Source: Neomoorella carbonis
Lineage (GTDB): Bacteria; Bacillota; DSM-521; Neomoorellales; Neomoorellaceae
Assembly (NCBI RefSeq): GCF_045278715.1
Contig: NZ_CP136420.1
Span: 2,480,001 to 2,544,000, forward strand
Direction of reading: 5' to 3'
Length of the DNA stretch: 64,000 nt
Shown: positions 25,072-34,070 of the stretch, one piece after another
Numbering within the stretch: position 1 is the stretch's first letter
How the letters are laid out: every line of letters begins with the position of its first letter
Program-made: the position numbers and the translations under genes
The notes under the pieces: generated by a model
Databases searched by the model: none
Seen by the model: only the letters and a program-made list of their open reading frames with translations
Told to the model about the DNA's origin: nothing

Positions 25072-25656
25072 TTATCCATTATGGTCCCAGCCAAGATTAA
25101 ATGCCTTTTTATTAACCTCCAAAAACCGATCCGGCACCGAGGCGGCCAGGGCTTCTTCCCAGGCCTCCCGGCTGATAGGCAGGCGCCTGGCCAGGGCTCC
25201 CATGAGGACCATATTGACGGCCTTGACGTTTCCGGCCCGGCGGGCCAGATCCAGGGCGTCGATGACCAGCATATTTTTAACCAGCTTTTCCATCTCAGCT
25301 ACCAGGTTATCCGGGTAAACCGCCGCCCCGGTAAGAACAGGTAGCGGCGGGAGTTCTTGATTATTTACGATGAGCTGCCCCCCGTCCTTCAGGTAATAGA
25401 GCCAGCGCCGGGCCTCCAGCTTTTCAAAGGCAACCAGGAAGTCAGCCGTACCGGGAGCCATCACGGGAGAATATACCCTGGGGCCGAAACGGACCTGAGT
25501 CACTACGCTGCCGCCCCTCTGGGCCATGCCGTGGATGTCGGAAACCTTGACCTCGCCTCCCAGGGAGGCGGCCGCCCGGGACAGGACGCGGCCGGCAAGG
25601 ATCGTCCCCTGGCCGCCGACGCCGACCAGCAGGACATTAACTACGCCATTATTCAT
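25072..25656 (-). CDS. iorB: Indolepyruvate:ferredoxin oxidoreductase beta subunit
   Basis: 194 residues from ATG 25656 (a GTG at 25665 is also possible), normal for IorB. Starts NVLLVGVGGQGTILAGRVL, the gamma-type 2-oxoacid oxidoreductase motif, with SDIHGMAQRGGSVVTQVRFG next. It partners IorA in turning aryl pyruvates from aromatic amino acids into aryl-acetyl-CoA and reduced ferredoxin. The start overlaps the iorA stop by 8 bp, so translation is coupled. Confidence 0.94.
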   Translation of the reverse strand: MNNGVVNVLLVGVGGQGTILAGRVLSRAAASLGGEVKVSDIHGMAQRGGSVVTQVRFGPRVYSPVMAPGTADFLVAFEKLEARRWLYYLKDGGQLIVNNQELPPLPVLTGAAVYPDNLVAEMEKLVKNMLVIDALDLARRAGNVKAVNMVLMGALARRLPISREAWEEALAASVPDRFLEVNKKAFNLGWDHNG

Positions 25657-27445
25657 TACCTTCACCTGCTTTCCTGATAGCCTCCGCCGGGCAAACCTGG
25701 ATGCAGAGGCCACAGCCGTTGCACTGGATTGGGTCAATGACGGCTTGCTCTCCGTTGAAGGATAGGGCCGGACAGCCCAATTCCAGGCAGTAACGGCAGC
25801 CCAGGCAGTTTTCCTTATCTACTATATAAACTGCTTCTTTCTCCTTATGCAAAAGGGCGCAGGGACGGCGGGCGATAATTACCGAAGGTCCGGCTACCGA
25901 TGTTTCTTCGCGGATAGCCCTTTCCACCGCCTCCAGGTCGTAGCTATCGACCACCTGCACCCGCTGCACCCCCAGGGCCCGGGCGATTTGCTCCAGATCG
26001 GCCTTGGGAGCCTGCCGGTGGGCGGCGGTATAACCGGTACCGGGGTGATCCTGGTGCCCCGTCATGGCCGTGGTACCATTGTCTAAAATAATCAAGGTGC
26101 CGTTGCTACCGTTATAAACCATGTCCAGGAGGCCGGTCATGCCTGAGTGCAGGAAGGTGGAATCACCGATAACACCCACCACCCGGCGGGCAAACTCCGG
26201 GCCCCGGGCCTTCTCCATGCCCATGGCCACACCCAGGCTGGCCCCCATGCAGATACAGGTATCCATAGCCTGCAGGGGCGGGGTGGCCCCGAGGGTATAG
26301 CAGCCGATATCTCCGGCCACTACCAGCTGGAGCTTTTTCAGGACGTAAAAGACGCCGCGGTGGGGACAGCCGGGGCACATGAGGGGCGGGCGGCCGGGAA
26401 GTTCTGCAGCTGCCGTCGCCGCCGCTTCCGGGGCTCTTGCTGCCGGGGCCAGTGCCGGCGAAACGAGTTCCGGAGCGAAAGCTGCTACCCGGGATCCTAC
26501 AGTGCGGGCGACAATAACGCTGCTCAGTTCATCTACCCGTGGTACCAGTTCCTTTCCAGTTACGGGCAGGTCCAAAGCGCGGATTTGATCTTCAAGGAAG
26601 GGTTCCAGCTCTTCCACTACATAACAGGTCTCAACAGCATTGACAAAATCGCGGATCAATTTCTCCGGCAGGGGATAGGTTAACCCCAGCTTCAGCACCG
26701 AAACCCCTGGCAGGGCTTCCTTAACGTACTGGTAGGCAACACCGCTACTAATAACACCCACGCGCCGGTCGGCCCATTCCACCCGGTTCAGGGGTGTAGT
26801 TTCCGCATAGGCCGCCAGTTTGAGACGCCTTTCTTCCACCACCCGGTGGCGAACCTTGCCAAAGGCCGGTAGCATGACGTATTTAGCGGGTTGTTTAACA
26901 TAATCCTTCAGCGGCACTTCCCGGCGCTCGCCCAGTTCTACCAGGCTGTAAGAATGGGCGATCCGAGTGGTCAGACGTAGCATTACCGGGGTATCAAATT
27001 CCTCGCTAAGACTAAAGGCCAGCATGGTCATATCCTTAACTTCCTGGCTGTCGGCCGGCTCCAGGCAGGGGATCTGGGCCAAACGGGCATAAAAACGGTT
27101 GTCCTGCTCGTTCTGGGAGCTAAAAAGCCCCGGGTCGTCGGCCGATACCAGGACCAGGCCGGCGTTAACGCCGGTGTAGGCCAGGGTCATCAGGGGATCG
27201 GCGGCCACATTGACGCCCACGTGTTTCATGGCTGCCAGAGACCTGGCACCGCCTATGGCCGCGCCGATGGCCACCTCCAGGGCCACCTTCTCGTTGGGCG
27301 CCCATTCGACATATACTTCCGGATACCCGGCCAGGGCTTCGATTATTTCCGTACTCGGTGTCCCCGGGTAAGCAGCGGCCACCCTAACCCCTGCTTCCCA
27401 GGCGCCCCGGGCCAGGGCATGGTTTCCAATCAACAGTTCCCGCAC
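25649..27445 (-). CDS. iorA: Indolepyruvate:ferredoxin oxidoreductase alpha subunit
   Basis: 598 residues. N-terminal pyruvate-oxidoreductase-type domain (AYPGTPSTEIIEALAGYP), a central region, a C-terminal TPP-binding domain (GDIGCYTLGATPPLQAMDTC; GDSTFLHSGMTGLLDMVYNG) and two 4Fe-4S clusters at the end (CLGCRYCLELGCP and CNGCGLCIQVCP). The start is a GTG behind GGAGAGGTG. The gene lies 129 bp after the terminator that follows phenylacetate-CoA ligase. Both enzymes lead to aryl-acetyl-CoA, which links the two transcription units functionally. Confidence 0.95.
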   Translation of the reverse strand: MRELLIGNHALARGAWEAGVRVAAAYPGTPSTEIIEALAGYPEVYVEWAPNEKVALEVAIGAAIGGARSLAAMKHVGVNVAADPLMTLAYTGVNAGLVLVSADDPGLFSSQNEQDNRFYARLAQIPCLEPADSQEVKDMTMLAFSLSEEFDTPVMLRLTTRIAHSYSLVELGERREVPLKDYVKQPAKYVMLPAFGKVRHRVVEERRLKLAAYAETTPLNRVEWADRRVGVISSGVAYQYVKEALPGVSVLKLGLTYPLPEKLIRDFVNAVETCYVVEELEPFLEDQIRALDLPVTGKELVPRVDELSSVIVARTVGSRVAAFAPELVSPALAPAARAPEAAATAAAELPGRPPLMCPGCPHRGVFYVLKKLQLVVAGDIGCYTLGATPPLQAMDTCICMGASLGVAMGMEKARGPEFARRVVGVIGDSTFLHSGMTGLLDMVYNGSNGTLIILDNGTTAMTGHQDHPGTGYTAAHRQAPKADLEQIARALGVQRVQVVDSYDLEAVERAIREETSVAGPSVIIARRPCALLHKEKEAVYIVDKENCLGCRYCLELGCPALSFNGEQAVIDPIQCNGCGLCIQVCPAEAIRKAGEGNE

Positions 27446-27468
27446 GCTTTCACCTCTCCCGCACTTCG

Positions 27469-27488
27469 GGCCCGGCGCAAACCGGGCC
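27469..27488 (-). other. Leader hairpin ahead of iorA
   Basis: GGCCCGG (27469-27475) and CCGGGCC (27482-27488) form a tight GC stem with a 6-nt loop, about 25 nt before the iorA GTG. There is no U-tract. It could affect leader folding; no known riboswitch is recognised. Confidence 0.3.
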
Positions 27489-27573
27489 GCAATACTTTTA
27501 TTCTAACTTAATGACCGCCTTTAGTCACTACCTGGCTCTTAAAAGAAGCCAGGGGCACGACCGGAATAAAATA

Positions 27574-27595
27574 AAAACCCGTTTTTACGGGTTTT
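27574..27595 (-). terminator. Terminator after phenylacetate-CoA ligase
   Basis: AAAACCCG (27574-27581) pairs with CGGGTTTT (27588-27595). It works in both directions and separates paaK from iorA. Confidence 0.75.
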
Positions 27596-27630
27596 CTAGC
27601 TGACACTACCCCTCACCGGTGCATTGATAT

Positions 27631-28929
27631 TTACTTCGGCCGCAGGTCTACCACCCGCCGCGCCTTGCCCTCGCTGCGGGGAATGCTGTGGGGCTCCACC
27701 AGGCGCACCCGTGCCTTTAGCTGCAGCACCGTATGCAGGCGGTCGGCCACTTTTTCTTCCAGTTCCTCCAGCTGCCGGTAGCGGTCGCTGAAAAACTCCG
27801 GGTCTACTTCCACCTGGATTTCCAGCTCATCCAGGTAGTTGCGCCGGCTGACGATAAGCTGGTAATGGGGAGCTACTCCTTCAATTTCCATGAGGACGCT
27901 CTCCACCTGGGAAGGGAAGACATTTACCCCCCGGATTATGAGCATATCATCGGTGCGGCCGGTAATTTTGGCCAGGCGCGCTGTAGTACGACCGCAGCGG
28001 CAGGGTTCAAAATTTAAAGAGGAAATGTCCCGGGTGCGGTAACGCAGCACCGGCAGGGCTTCCTTGGTCAGGGTAGTAATGACCACCTCGCCCTTGACTC
28101 CCGGCGGGCAGGGTTCCCCGGTAACCGGGTCAAGGATCTCCACCAGGAAGTGGTCTTCGGCCACGTGCTGGCCGTCCTGGTACTCGCACTCGCCGGAAAC
28201 GCCCGGTCCCATAACTTCCGACAGGCCGTAGTTATCCGTGGCCAGCATCCCCCAGCGCCGCTCGATTTCTTTGAGCATTTCCCGGCTGGAGGCCTCGCCG
28301 CCAAACAGGCCCAGGCGCACGGGGAGTTCCCGCGGATCCACACCTTCTTCTTCCGCCACCTCGGCCAGGTGCAGGACATAGGACGGCGTCCCCACCAGGA
28401 CGGTGGTGCCAAAGTCCCGCATTAACATAATATGCCGTTTGGAGTTGCCGGCTGAAGCCGGTACCACCGTGGCTCCTACCCGTTCCAGGCCGTAGTGCAG
28501 GCCAAAACCGCCGGTGAAAAGGCCGTAACCGAAGACAACCTGGACGACATCGTCAGCAGTGACGCCGGCGAGAGTCACCATCCGTGCCACCAAGTCCGTC
28601 CAGGTTTCCAGATCGCGGCGGGTATAGCCCACGACAATGGGCTTCCCGGTAGTACCGGAAGAAGCATGGAGGCGGACCACTTCCCTCAGGGGCACGGCAA
28701 AGAGGCCATACGGGTAATTCTGGCGAAAATCTTCCTTGGTGGTCATGGGCAGCAGGCGGACATCCGCCAGGGTACGGATATCCGATGGCCGGATACCTTT
28801 GGCATCCATAGCCTGGCGGTAAAAAGGCACCCGCTCGTAGACCCTGGCTACCGTTTCCTGGAGCCGGGCCAGCTGCAAAGCCTCGATATCCGCCCGGGAA
28901 CGACACTCATTTGCCAAATCCCAGATCAT
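27631..28929 (-). CDS. paaK: Phenylacetate-CoA ligase (AMP-forming)
   Basis: 432 residues, typical PaaK length. Contains the AMP-binding loop as LHASSGTTGKPIVVGYT, then DNYGLSEVMGPGV, and the C-terminal RTDDMLIIRGVNVFPSQVE hinge block. It activates phenylacetate or indoleacetate with ATP and CoA. The ATG lies inside the end of the upstream symporter gene (23-bp overlap, AAAGGA inside that gene), so the two are co-translated. The symporter may import the arylacetate (inference). Confidence 0.93.
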   Translation of the reverse strand: MIWDLANECRSRADIEALQLARLQETVARVYERVPFYRQAMDAKGIRPSDIRTLADVRLLPMTTKEDFRQNYPYGLFAVPLREVVRLHASSGTTGKPIVVGYTRRDLETWTDLVARMVTLAGVTADDVVQVVFGYGLFTGGFGLHYGLERVGATVVPASAGNSKRHIMLMRDFGTTVLVGTPSYVLHLAEVAEEEGVDPRELPVRLGLFGGEASSREMLKEIERRWGMLATDNYGLSEVMGPGVSGECEYQDGQHVAEDHFLVEILDPVTGEPCPPGVKGEVVITTLTKEALPVLRYRTRDISSLNFEPCRCGRTTARLAKITGRTDDMLIIRGVNVFPSQVESVLMEIEGVAPHYQLIVSRRNYLDELEIQVEVDPEFFSDRYRQLEELEEKVADRLHTVLQLKARVRLVEPHSIPRSEGKARRVVDLRPK

Positions 28930-30421
28930 CAGACACCAGTCCTTTGGTTGCTACAGTACTCACCCTGCCGGGGCCAAAAACCCTGGCTAAATGCTCCCGG
29001 GAAAAGGCCGGGGTCACAAGGCTCACCAGGGGTACCACTCCCAGGGGAATAATCATGGCCAGGGAGCCGATGGTGGGGATGACGCCGCCGTCAAGGTGGT
29101 AGTAAAAGGATAAACCCAGAGATATAACCAGCCCGCTCAAGAGTCCCGCCCAGGCCCCGGCTTTGGTGGTGCGGGGCCAGTACAGGCCGTACAGGTAGGG
29201 TGCCAGGAAGGCCCCGGCTACCGTGCCCCAGGACAGGGACATGAGGACCAGGATAATGGTGGGCTTTAAAGCAATGTATACCGACAGCCCGATAAAGAAG
29301 ATGCATAAAAAACGCAACAGGACCATAACCGCGCGCCGGGATATTTGAGGTGCCGAACCCTGGACCAGGTCAATGGCCACGGCCGAACTGGAAACCAGCA
29401 CGAGCGACGCCAGGGTGGACATGGAAGCCGCCAGCACCAGCAGGAGCAGAAGCAGGCCCACCCAGTCCGGCAGGTACTGGTCGATAATCTGGGGCATAAT
29501 CAGGTCCGGGTTGGGCTTGCCGTTAAGCAAGGGCATCTGGTTGTTAAAAAAGAGACGGCCGAAGGCACCGGTGAAATAAGCGCCGGTGGCGATAATGAGG
29601 GCAAAAAGGGTCGAAACCACCGTGGCCGGCCAGATGGAACGCTCATCCTTAATGGCATAGAACTTCTGCACCATCTGGGGCAGACCCCAGGGGCCAAGGC
29701 TGGTAAGGACCACCAGGGATAAAAGGGCAAACCAGTTGGGGCCCACCGGGGAAACCAGGCTGGGATTTATGGCTGCCAGGCGGCTGATGCCGGTGATCAG
29801 GCCGCCCACCGGCGGCGCGGTAAGAACATAATATATAAGAACAAAGACGCCGCCGATCATAATCAGGCCCTGGATGAAATCCGTCAGGGTGACGGCGATA
29901 TAACCACCCAGGACCAGGTAGACGGCCGTCAGGGCGGCCATAATGATGAGGGCCGCGGCAAAGTCAATCTGGAAGACCTGTTCAAAGAGGTAGCTCAAAC
30001 CCATATATACTGAAGCGGAATAGGGAACCAGGAAAATAAAGATTAACAGCGCCCCTACCGTCCGCAGGGCCGGGCTTTCATAACGCGCTGCCAGAAACTC
30101 GGGCATGGTCATGGCATTCAGGCGCACCGTCAGTTCCCGGGTCGGCCGCGCCAGCACCTTCCAGGCCAGGAAACTGCCGACAAAGGCGTTGCCGATGACG
30201 ATCCATAAATCGGCGAGGCCGAAACCCCAGCCTACCTTGCCAGCGTAGCCAATAAAAATAACGGCGGAGAAGTAGGTCGTCCCGTAGGCAAAGGCCGATA
30301 TCCAGGGGCCCACGGTCCGGTTGCCCAGGAAAAACCCGCCGACATCCCGCGATTTCTTCCAGCTGTAAAAGCCGATAACGATAAGTGCTGCAAAATATAA
30401 GCCCAAAATAAAAAACTTCAT
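28907..30421 (-). CDS. Sodium:solute symporter (SSS family)
   Basis: 504 residues from ATG 30421, selected because GGAGG lies 8 nt upstream and the first membrane helix (KFFILGLYFAALIVIGFYSW) follows at once; a longer frame upstream has no such support. About 13 membrane segments and the family stretch FFLGNRTVGPWISAFAYGTTY. It uses the sodium gradient to import an organic solute. Overlap with paaK suggests an aryl or carboxylic acid as cargo. Confidence 0.88.
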   Translation of the reverse strand: MKFFILGLYFAALIVIGFYSWKKSRDVGGFFLGNRTVGPWISAFAYGTTYFSAVIFIGYAGKVGWGFGLADLWIVIGNAFVGSFLAWKVLARPTRELTVRLNAMTMPEFLAARYESPALRTVGALLIFIFLVPYSASVYMGLSYLFEQVFQIDFAAALIIMAALTAVYLVLGGYIAVTLTDFIQGLIMIGGVFVLIYYVLTAPPVGGLITGISRLAAINPSLVSPVGPNWFALLSLVVLTSLGPWGLPQMVQKFYAIKDERSIWPATVVSTLFALIIATGAYFTGAFGRLFFNNQMPLLNGKPNPDLIMPQIIDQYLPDWVGLLLLLLVLAASMSTLASLVLVSSSAVAIDLVQGSAPQISRRAVMVLLRFLCIFFIGLSVYIALKPTIILVLMSLSWGTVAGAFLAPYLYGLYWPRTTKAGAWAGLLSGLVISLGLSFYYHLDGGVIPTIGSLAMIIPLGVVPLVSLVTPAFSREHLARVFGPGRVSTVATKGLVSDDLGFGK

Positions 30422-30588
30422 CCTGCCTTCCTCCCGTCCTGCCTTGAAGTCTAATGGTTTTCTTATTCCACACCAAAGGACAGAATCCTGCCGGCCGGTT
30501 AAGTTTCTTTTACTGTTTTGCGAAGATGGTAAAGTTAATTGCACAGGTTGCCGGAACGTCTTTTTTATACCTTCGATGTCTATATGGT

Positions 30589-31623
30589 TCAAAACTGCCT
30601 GGTTATAAACTCCCGCAATCGCGTACATTCAATTAAACGATCTAAAGTTTTCAAGGTAAATACCTTGCCCCGGCTTGCCAGCAGGAGCTTTTTCATATCT
30701 TCTTTACGGATGCCAAAACCACGGCCAGCGATGCAGGCAATCACCTCAAACCCGGGCTTACCATTTGCTTGTCTCTCCGCACTCAACTCTCCTAAGTGCT
30801 GAACCCGGGTAACTTTATCGCGGGCTGTGCCGTCGTCTTCAGTAATTTTAGCTTCTATAATTACCTGCGGGTTAAATTCATCCGGAATAATAAAATCCGG
30901 CGCCTGGTCAAAACCGGGGATTTTTTCCGCTCTTTTTGTTTTGCGGTAACTGATACCAGCGCCCGCCAGGATTTCTTCAATAGCGTTCTCCAGTACATTA
31001 CCTATAAGTTCCGAAACAGAATCGCGGTGCCCGGCAAAGGGGCGGCCCAGAAACCTTTCATAAAGCAACATGGCGTAAGGAACACCCATGCTGGCCAGAT
31101 TTCTGATACCATCCAGTCCGCTATGCGTATCCGCTTTATCAAGGCGGTGGATCCTGTCTCCTTCTACCTGGGGAACGCCTTCTTGGATTAACTGGCAGGC
31201 AGTCTCAAGCATGGCAATTACCCGCTGCTTCGTTAAAGGAGAAAACTTAATTGGCGTAAAAGGGGCCATCCTAATCCGCCTGTCCAGGGTGCGACTGAAT
31301 CCCTGGGAAATCTCTATGCCAGTTCTTTGGCTGGCTATGTAAGCCCATTCTGGCGGCGTAAAACCCAGGATGGTACGTAAAACAATTAAGGCCAGCGGGA
31401 CCTCTTGTACTGTTTCTAAAATTACATCGGCGTTTAAAGAAATAAAACCCTTGGTAGCTTGCTTCAGGGCCTCATAAGCCCTGGCAAAAACCGGGTATTC
31501 AATAAAACCCCGGCCTTTGGGTATAACCATAAATTCAGATTCCAGGCAAGAAAAAACTACATCCACATAGGTGTCAAGATCGGCCTGTAATTCCTCCAGC
31601 GTAGCTTCAAAAGGATACTTCAT
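30589..31623 (-). CDS. Putative restriction endonuclease, PD-(D/E)XK type
   Basis: 344 residues from ATG 31623 (GGAG 9 nt upstream); an ATG at 31656 would add 11 residues. The C-terminal third has the nuclease core: PD at 242-243 (APDFII), Glu257 and Lys259 in VIIEAKI, then QHLGEL, as in type II restriction enzymes. The N-terminal 230 residues resemble no domain I know and may recognise DNA. The start overlaps the end of the methylase gene by 17 bp. The pair reads as a compact restriction-modification system. Confidence 0.72.
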   Translation of the reverse strand: MKYPFEATLEELQADLDTYVDVVFSCLESEFMVIPKGRGFIEYPVFARAYEALKQATKGFISLNADVILETVQEVPLALIVLRTILGFTPPEWAYIASQRTGIEISQGFSRTLDRRIRMAPFTPIKFSPLTKQRVIAMLETACQLIQEGVPQVEGDRIHRLDKADTHSGLDGIRNLASMGVPYAMLLYERFLGRPFAGHRDSVSELIGNVLENAIEEILAGAGISYRKTKRAEKIPGFDQAPDFIIPDEFNPQVIIEAKITEDDGTARDKVTRVQHLGELSAERQANGKPGFEVIACIAGRGFGIRKEDMKKLLLASRGKVFTLKTLDRLIECTRLREFITRQF

Positions 31624-33814
31624 CACGGCCAGCTCCATATTCAGATTCACTTTCACAAACGACGGCTTCGCGCTTGGTCTTCAGCTGCACACCGTTTTCC
31701 TCCAAATATGTCTCGATAGCGGTGGCCCCGCCCAGTTCATCAATCATCCTGGCAATCAAGACGAACTTTTTGTCCCAGCTTAAACTTTTATCCCATGATG
31801 CCCGCAAGTACCATACGGCCAGCCGGATTAAATGGCCGTAAATAATACAACGGGTATCTCCCCGGGTGACAGACACCCCGCCCTTTTCCAGTTCCTCCAG
31901 TTCCCTTATTATTAATGTTGCAATTTTCTCCGGTTCTCTCACCAGCAGGCGCCGGGAAATGAGACCGGTAGTCCGGCAGACGAAAACCGTATCTATAATC
32001 GAAGAAGCGGTGCCGTTAATATGAATGGAAGCCGCCATTTCCGCCGGACACGGCAGCGTTACTGTGCATACCAGCCCGGCATCTAAAAGAGCCACGGCTA
32101 CCGGATAATAAGCTTCCAACCTGTTATGGTGATAAGTAAATACAAACGGCGCTCCAGGTTTTAAAGCTGCGGCCATATTAGTAAAAACCCGGCTCAAACC
32201 TTCCGTAAAAGTATCGATTCCTCTGGCCATGGTGTTGTTCCCGGTAAGCTCTTCGGGGTTACGGGTCGTCCGGGCCGTAAATGCTGGATTACCTGCCCCG
32301 ACAAGACGCCTTAACCAAACGTAACAAAAATCCATCAGCTCGGCATACTGCACATTGGCGAAGTAAGGCGGGTCGGTTAGAACGGCGTCTAGAGAACGAG
32401 GCGCCAGAACGGCGCGGGTAGCGCTGGCACACCTCAAGTCCACCTCCCGCTGTTCCGCCATTCCCCGGCATCCTTCCCCTATCCATTCTCCCTTGAGCCA
32501 TACCTGTCGTTTACGCCCATTAACATGCTTGATTTCAAAGGGCCACTGGCAATAGCGTTTGGCCTTTACATATTTGTCGACTATATTGGTCCAGCCACCG
32601 CTGCCGATATTGACCCCGACTTTTCCCCCGGCAATTCCCAATAAATTGGATTCGCACTGGATTAAGCCAACGGGGAAGCCGTGTACGGAAAAAATGTCCA
32701 GGGATTTCAAGGCATAAGGATCATAACGGCAGAGCATGTTTTGATAGCGCAACAGGTCGGAAAGATTGGTAGCCAGGGCGTTTTTAATGCGTTCATCTGG
32801 GTGCTGGCTTATTTTCCGGGCGAGCAACTCCAAACCTAGGAGCTGGCGCTCGTTGAACAGTTCCCGGTAATAGCGATAACCCCAGCGATGCAGGCGATCG
32901 GTTTCATCACCATCAGGTATCTCATCTTCGGGAACAAACTGTGGCCGGATAGCCTTCCATAAAACAGCTGCCGCTTTAAATTTGGCCAGATCCTGTTCAT
33001 CCGGTTTTTTAAAAAAGCGGCCCTGATGCCGGGGTTTACAGTAGGGGCAGTGGTACTCGATGGCCACCATCCGGTGCCTGGGGGGCCCGCTGTCCGCATC
33101 GGGATATCTATTTTTAGCACCACAATGGGAGCAAAAGCACTGACTGCGGCTGGCCGCCCCTTTAGTCACTAATTTGGCGCCGCAATGCTGGCAGAGGCCA
33201 GGATGCTTTTTATCCTCCACCTCATTAAGCTCGCCACAGGCAGCGCATAATATTACCTCCTTAGTATGGCGCCCCTTCTGGGCCAGGATGTATCCCGGAA
33301 AAAGGTCAAATTCCCTACCGCAATACTGGCAACGCTGGACCTTTACCCAGAGAAAATATTTAACAGGGGCATCCTCGTACCCGCATATTGTGCATCTGGT
33401 ACGGTAAAAAGAACCCACCTGTTCATCCAAAAAAGACCCAACGTCTCTAGCAGCTCGCTGGTAAGCTTCCAGGTCCAGATACTCAATCTCCTGGCGCACA
33501 ATCCAGTAAGCCATGGGGTTAATATCATAGCCTAGAACATGGCACCCGAGACGGTTTGCCTCGATAAGGGGTGTTCCCCCGCCCATAAAGGGATCGGCCA
33601 CCCTTAGGCCCTGAAAGTTGTGGGAGCGGTAATAATTGTCGGCTAAATTGCCCTGGGTAAACTCAGCCAGTAACAGACTTCGAAACAACGTACCGGGCCG
33701 GCGCGCAAACCATTTATGTACGGCAATAATGGGCCGGTAATTCTGCTGGATTTGTTTTTCATGCAGGGCTAGGTCGGCCACAAAGGCTATGTCGAAGTTA
33801 CGTTCGATGCTCAT
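31607..33814 (-). CDS. Zinc-ribbon DNA methylase (DUF1156-like)
   Basis: 735 residues. The N-terminus has the DUF1156-style block PIIAVHKWFARRPGTLFRSL, followed by SAM motif I in ADPFMGGGTPLIEANRLG (about 93-110). Residues 140-280 carry a run of CxxC zinc-ribbon pairs (CTICG, CQYCG, CAACG, CQHCG, CSHCG, CPYC). The catalytic DPPY lies near 480 (DPPYFANVQYAELMDF), an unusually long distance from motif I. The DPPY form indicates N6-adenine or N4-cytosine methylation. Its end overlaps the nuclease gene. There are no other defence genes beside it, unlike the multigene DUF1156 systems. Confidence 0.82.
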   Translation of the reverse strand: MSIERNFDIAFVADLALHEKQIQQNYRPIIAVHKWFARRPGTLFRSLLLAEFTQGNLADNYYRSHNFQGLRVADPFMGGGTPLIEANRLGCHVLGYDINPMAYWIVRQEIEYLDLEAYQRAARDVGSFLDEQVGSFYRTRCTICGYEDAPVKYFLWVKVQRCQYCGREFDLFPGYILAQKGRHTKEVILCAACGELNEVEDKKHPGLCQHCGAKLVTKGAASRSQCFCSHCGAKNRYPDADSGPPRHRMVAIEYHCPYCKPRHQGRFFKKPDEQDLAKFKAAAVLWKAIRPQFVPEDEIPDGDETDRLHRWGYRYYRELFNERQLLGLELLARKISQHPDERIKNALATNLSDLLRYQNMLCRYDPYALKSLDIFSVHGFPVGLIQCESNLLGIAGGKVGVNIGSGGWTNIVDKYVKAKRYCQWPFEIKHVNGRKRQVWLKGEWIGEGCRGMAEQREVDLRCASATRAVLAPRSLDAVLTDPPYFANVQYAELMDFCYVWLRRLVGAGNPAFTARTTRNPEELTGNNTMARGIDTFTEGLSRVFTNMAAALKPGAPFVFTYHHNRLEAYYPVAVALLDAGLVCTVTLPCPAEMAASIHINGTASSIIDTVFVCRTTGLISRRLLVREPEKIATLIIRELEELEKGGVSVTRGDTRCIIYGHLIRLAVWYLRASWDKSLSWDKKFVLIARMIDELGGATAIETYLEENGVQLKTKREAVVCESESEYGAGRDEVSF

Positions 33815-33974
33815 GAATGCACTCCGGAAAATTTGCTTTCAGGGTCTTTACTATCAATCCTGACCGCAAGGTACGGCGATGTAGATGATAGGCAAACTTA
33901 ATGTTAATGGGTATATTCGACATCTAGTATTTGTTCCCTGCTTGGGCATCTATCGGTGTGGATTATGTAAAAAT

Positions 33975-33997
33975 GCCCGGGGGCTAATATCCCGGGC
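33975..33997 (-). terminator. Terminator of the arginine operon
   Basis: GCCCGGG (33975-33981) pairs with CCCGGGC (33991-33997); the minus-strand continuation is ATTTTTAC and the plus-strand one also ends in a T-run. It lies about 75 bp after the argH stop. The remaining space 33815-33974 upstream of the methylase shows no gene. Confidence 0.75.
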
Positions 33998-34070
33998 GCT
34001 ATTATTTTTTGCGCACAGCGGCCGGTAGCAAATAATGGTGCAATTCCCTGCCATCATCGTCGTTTTATTT

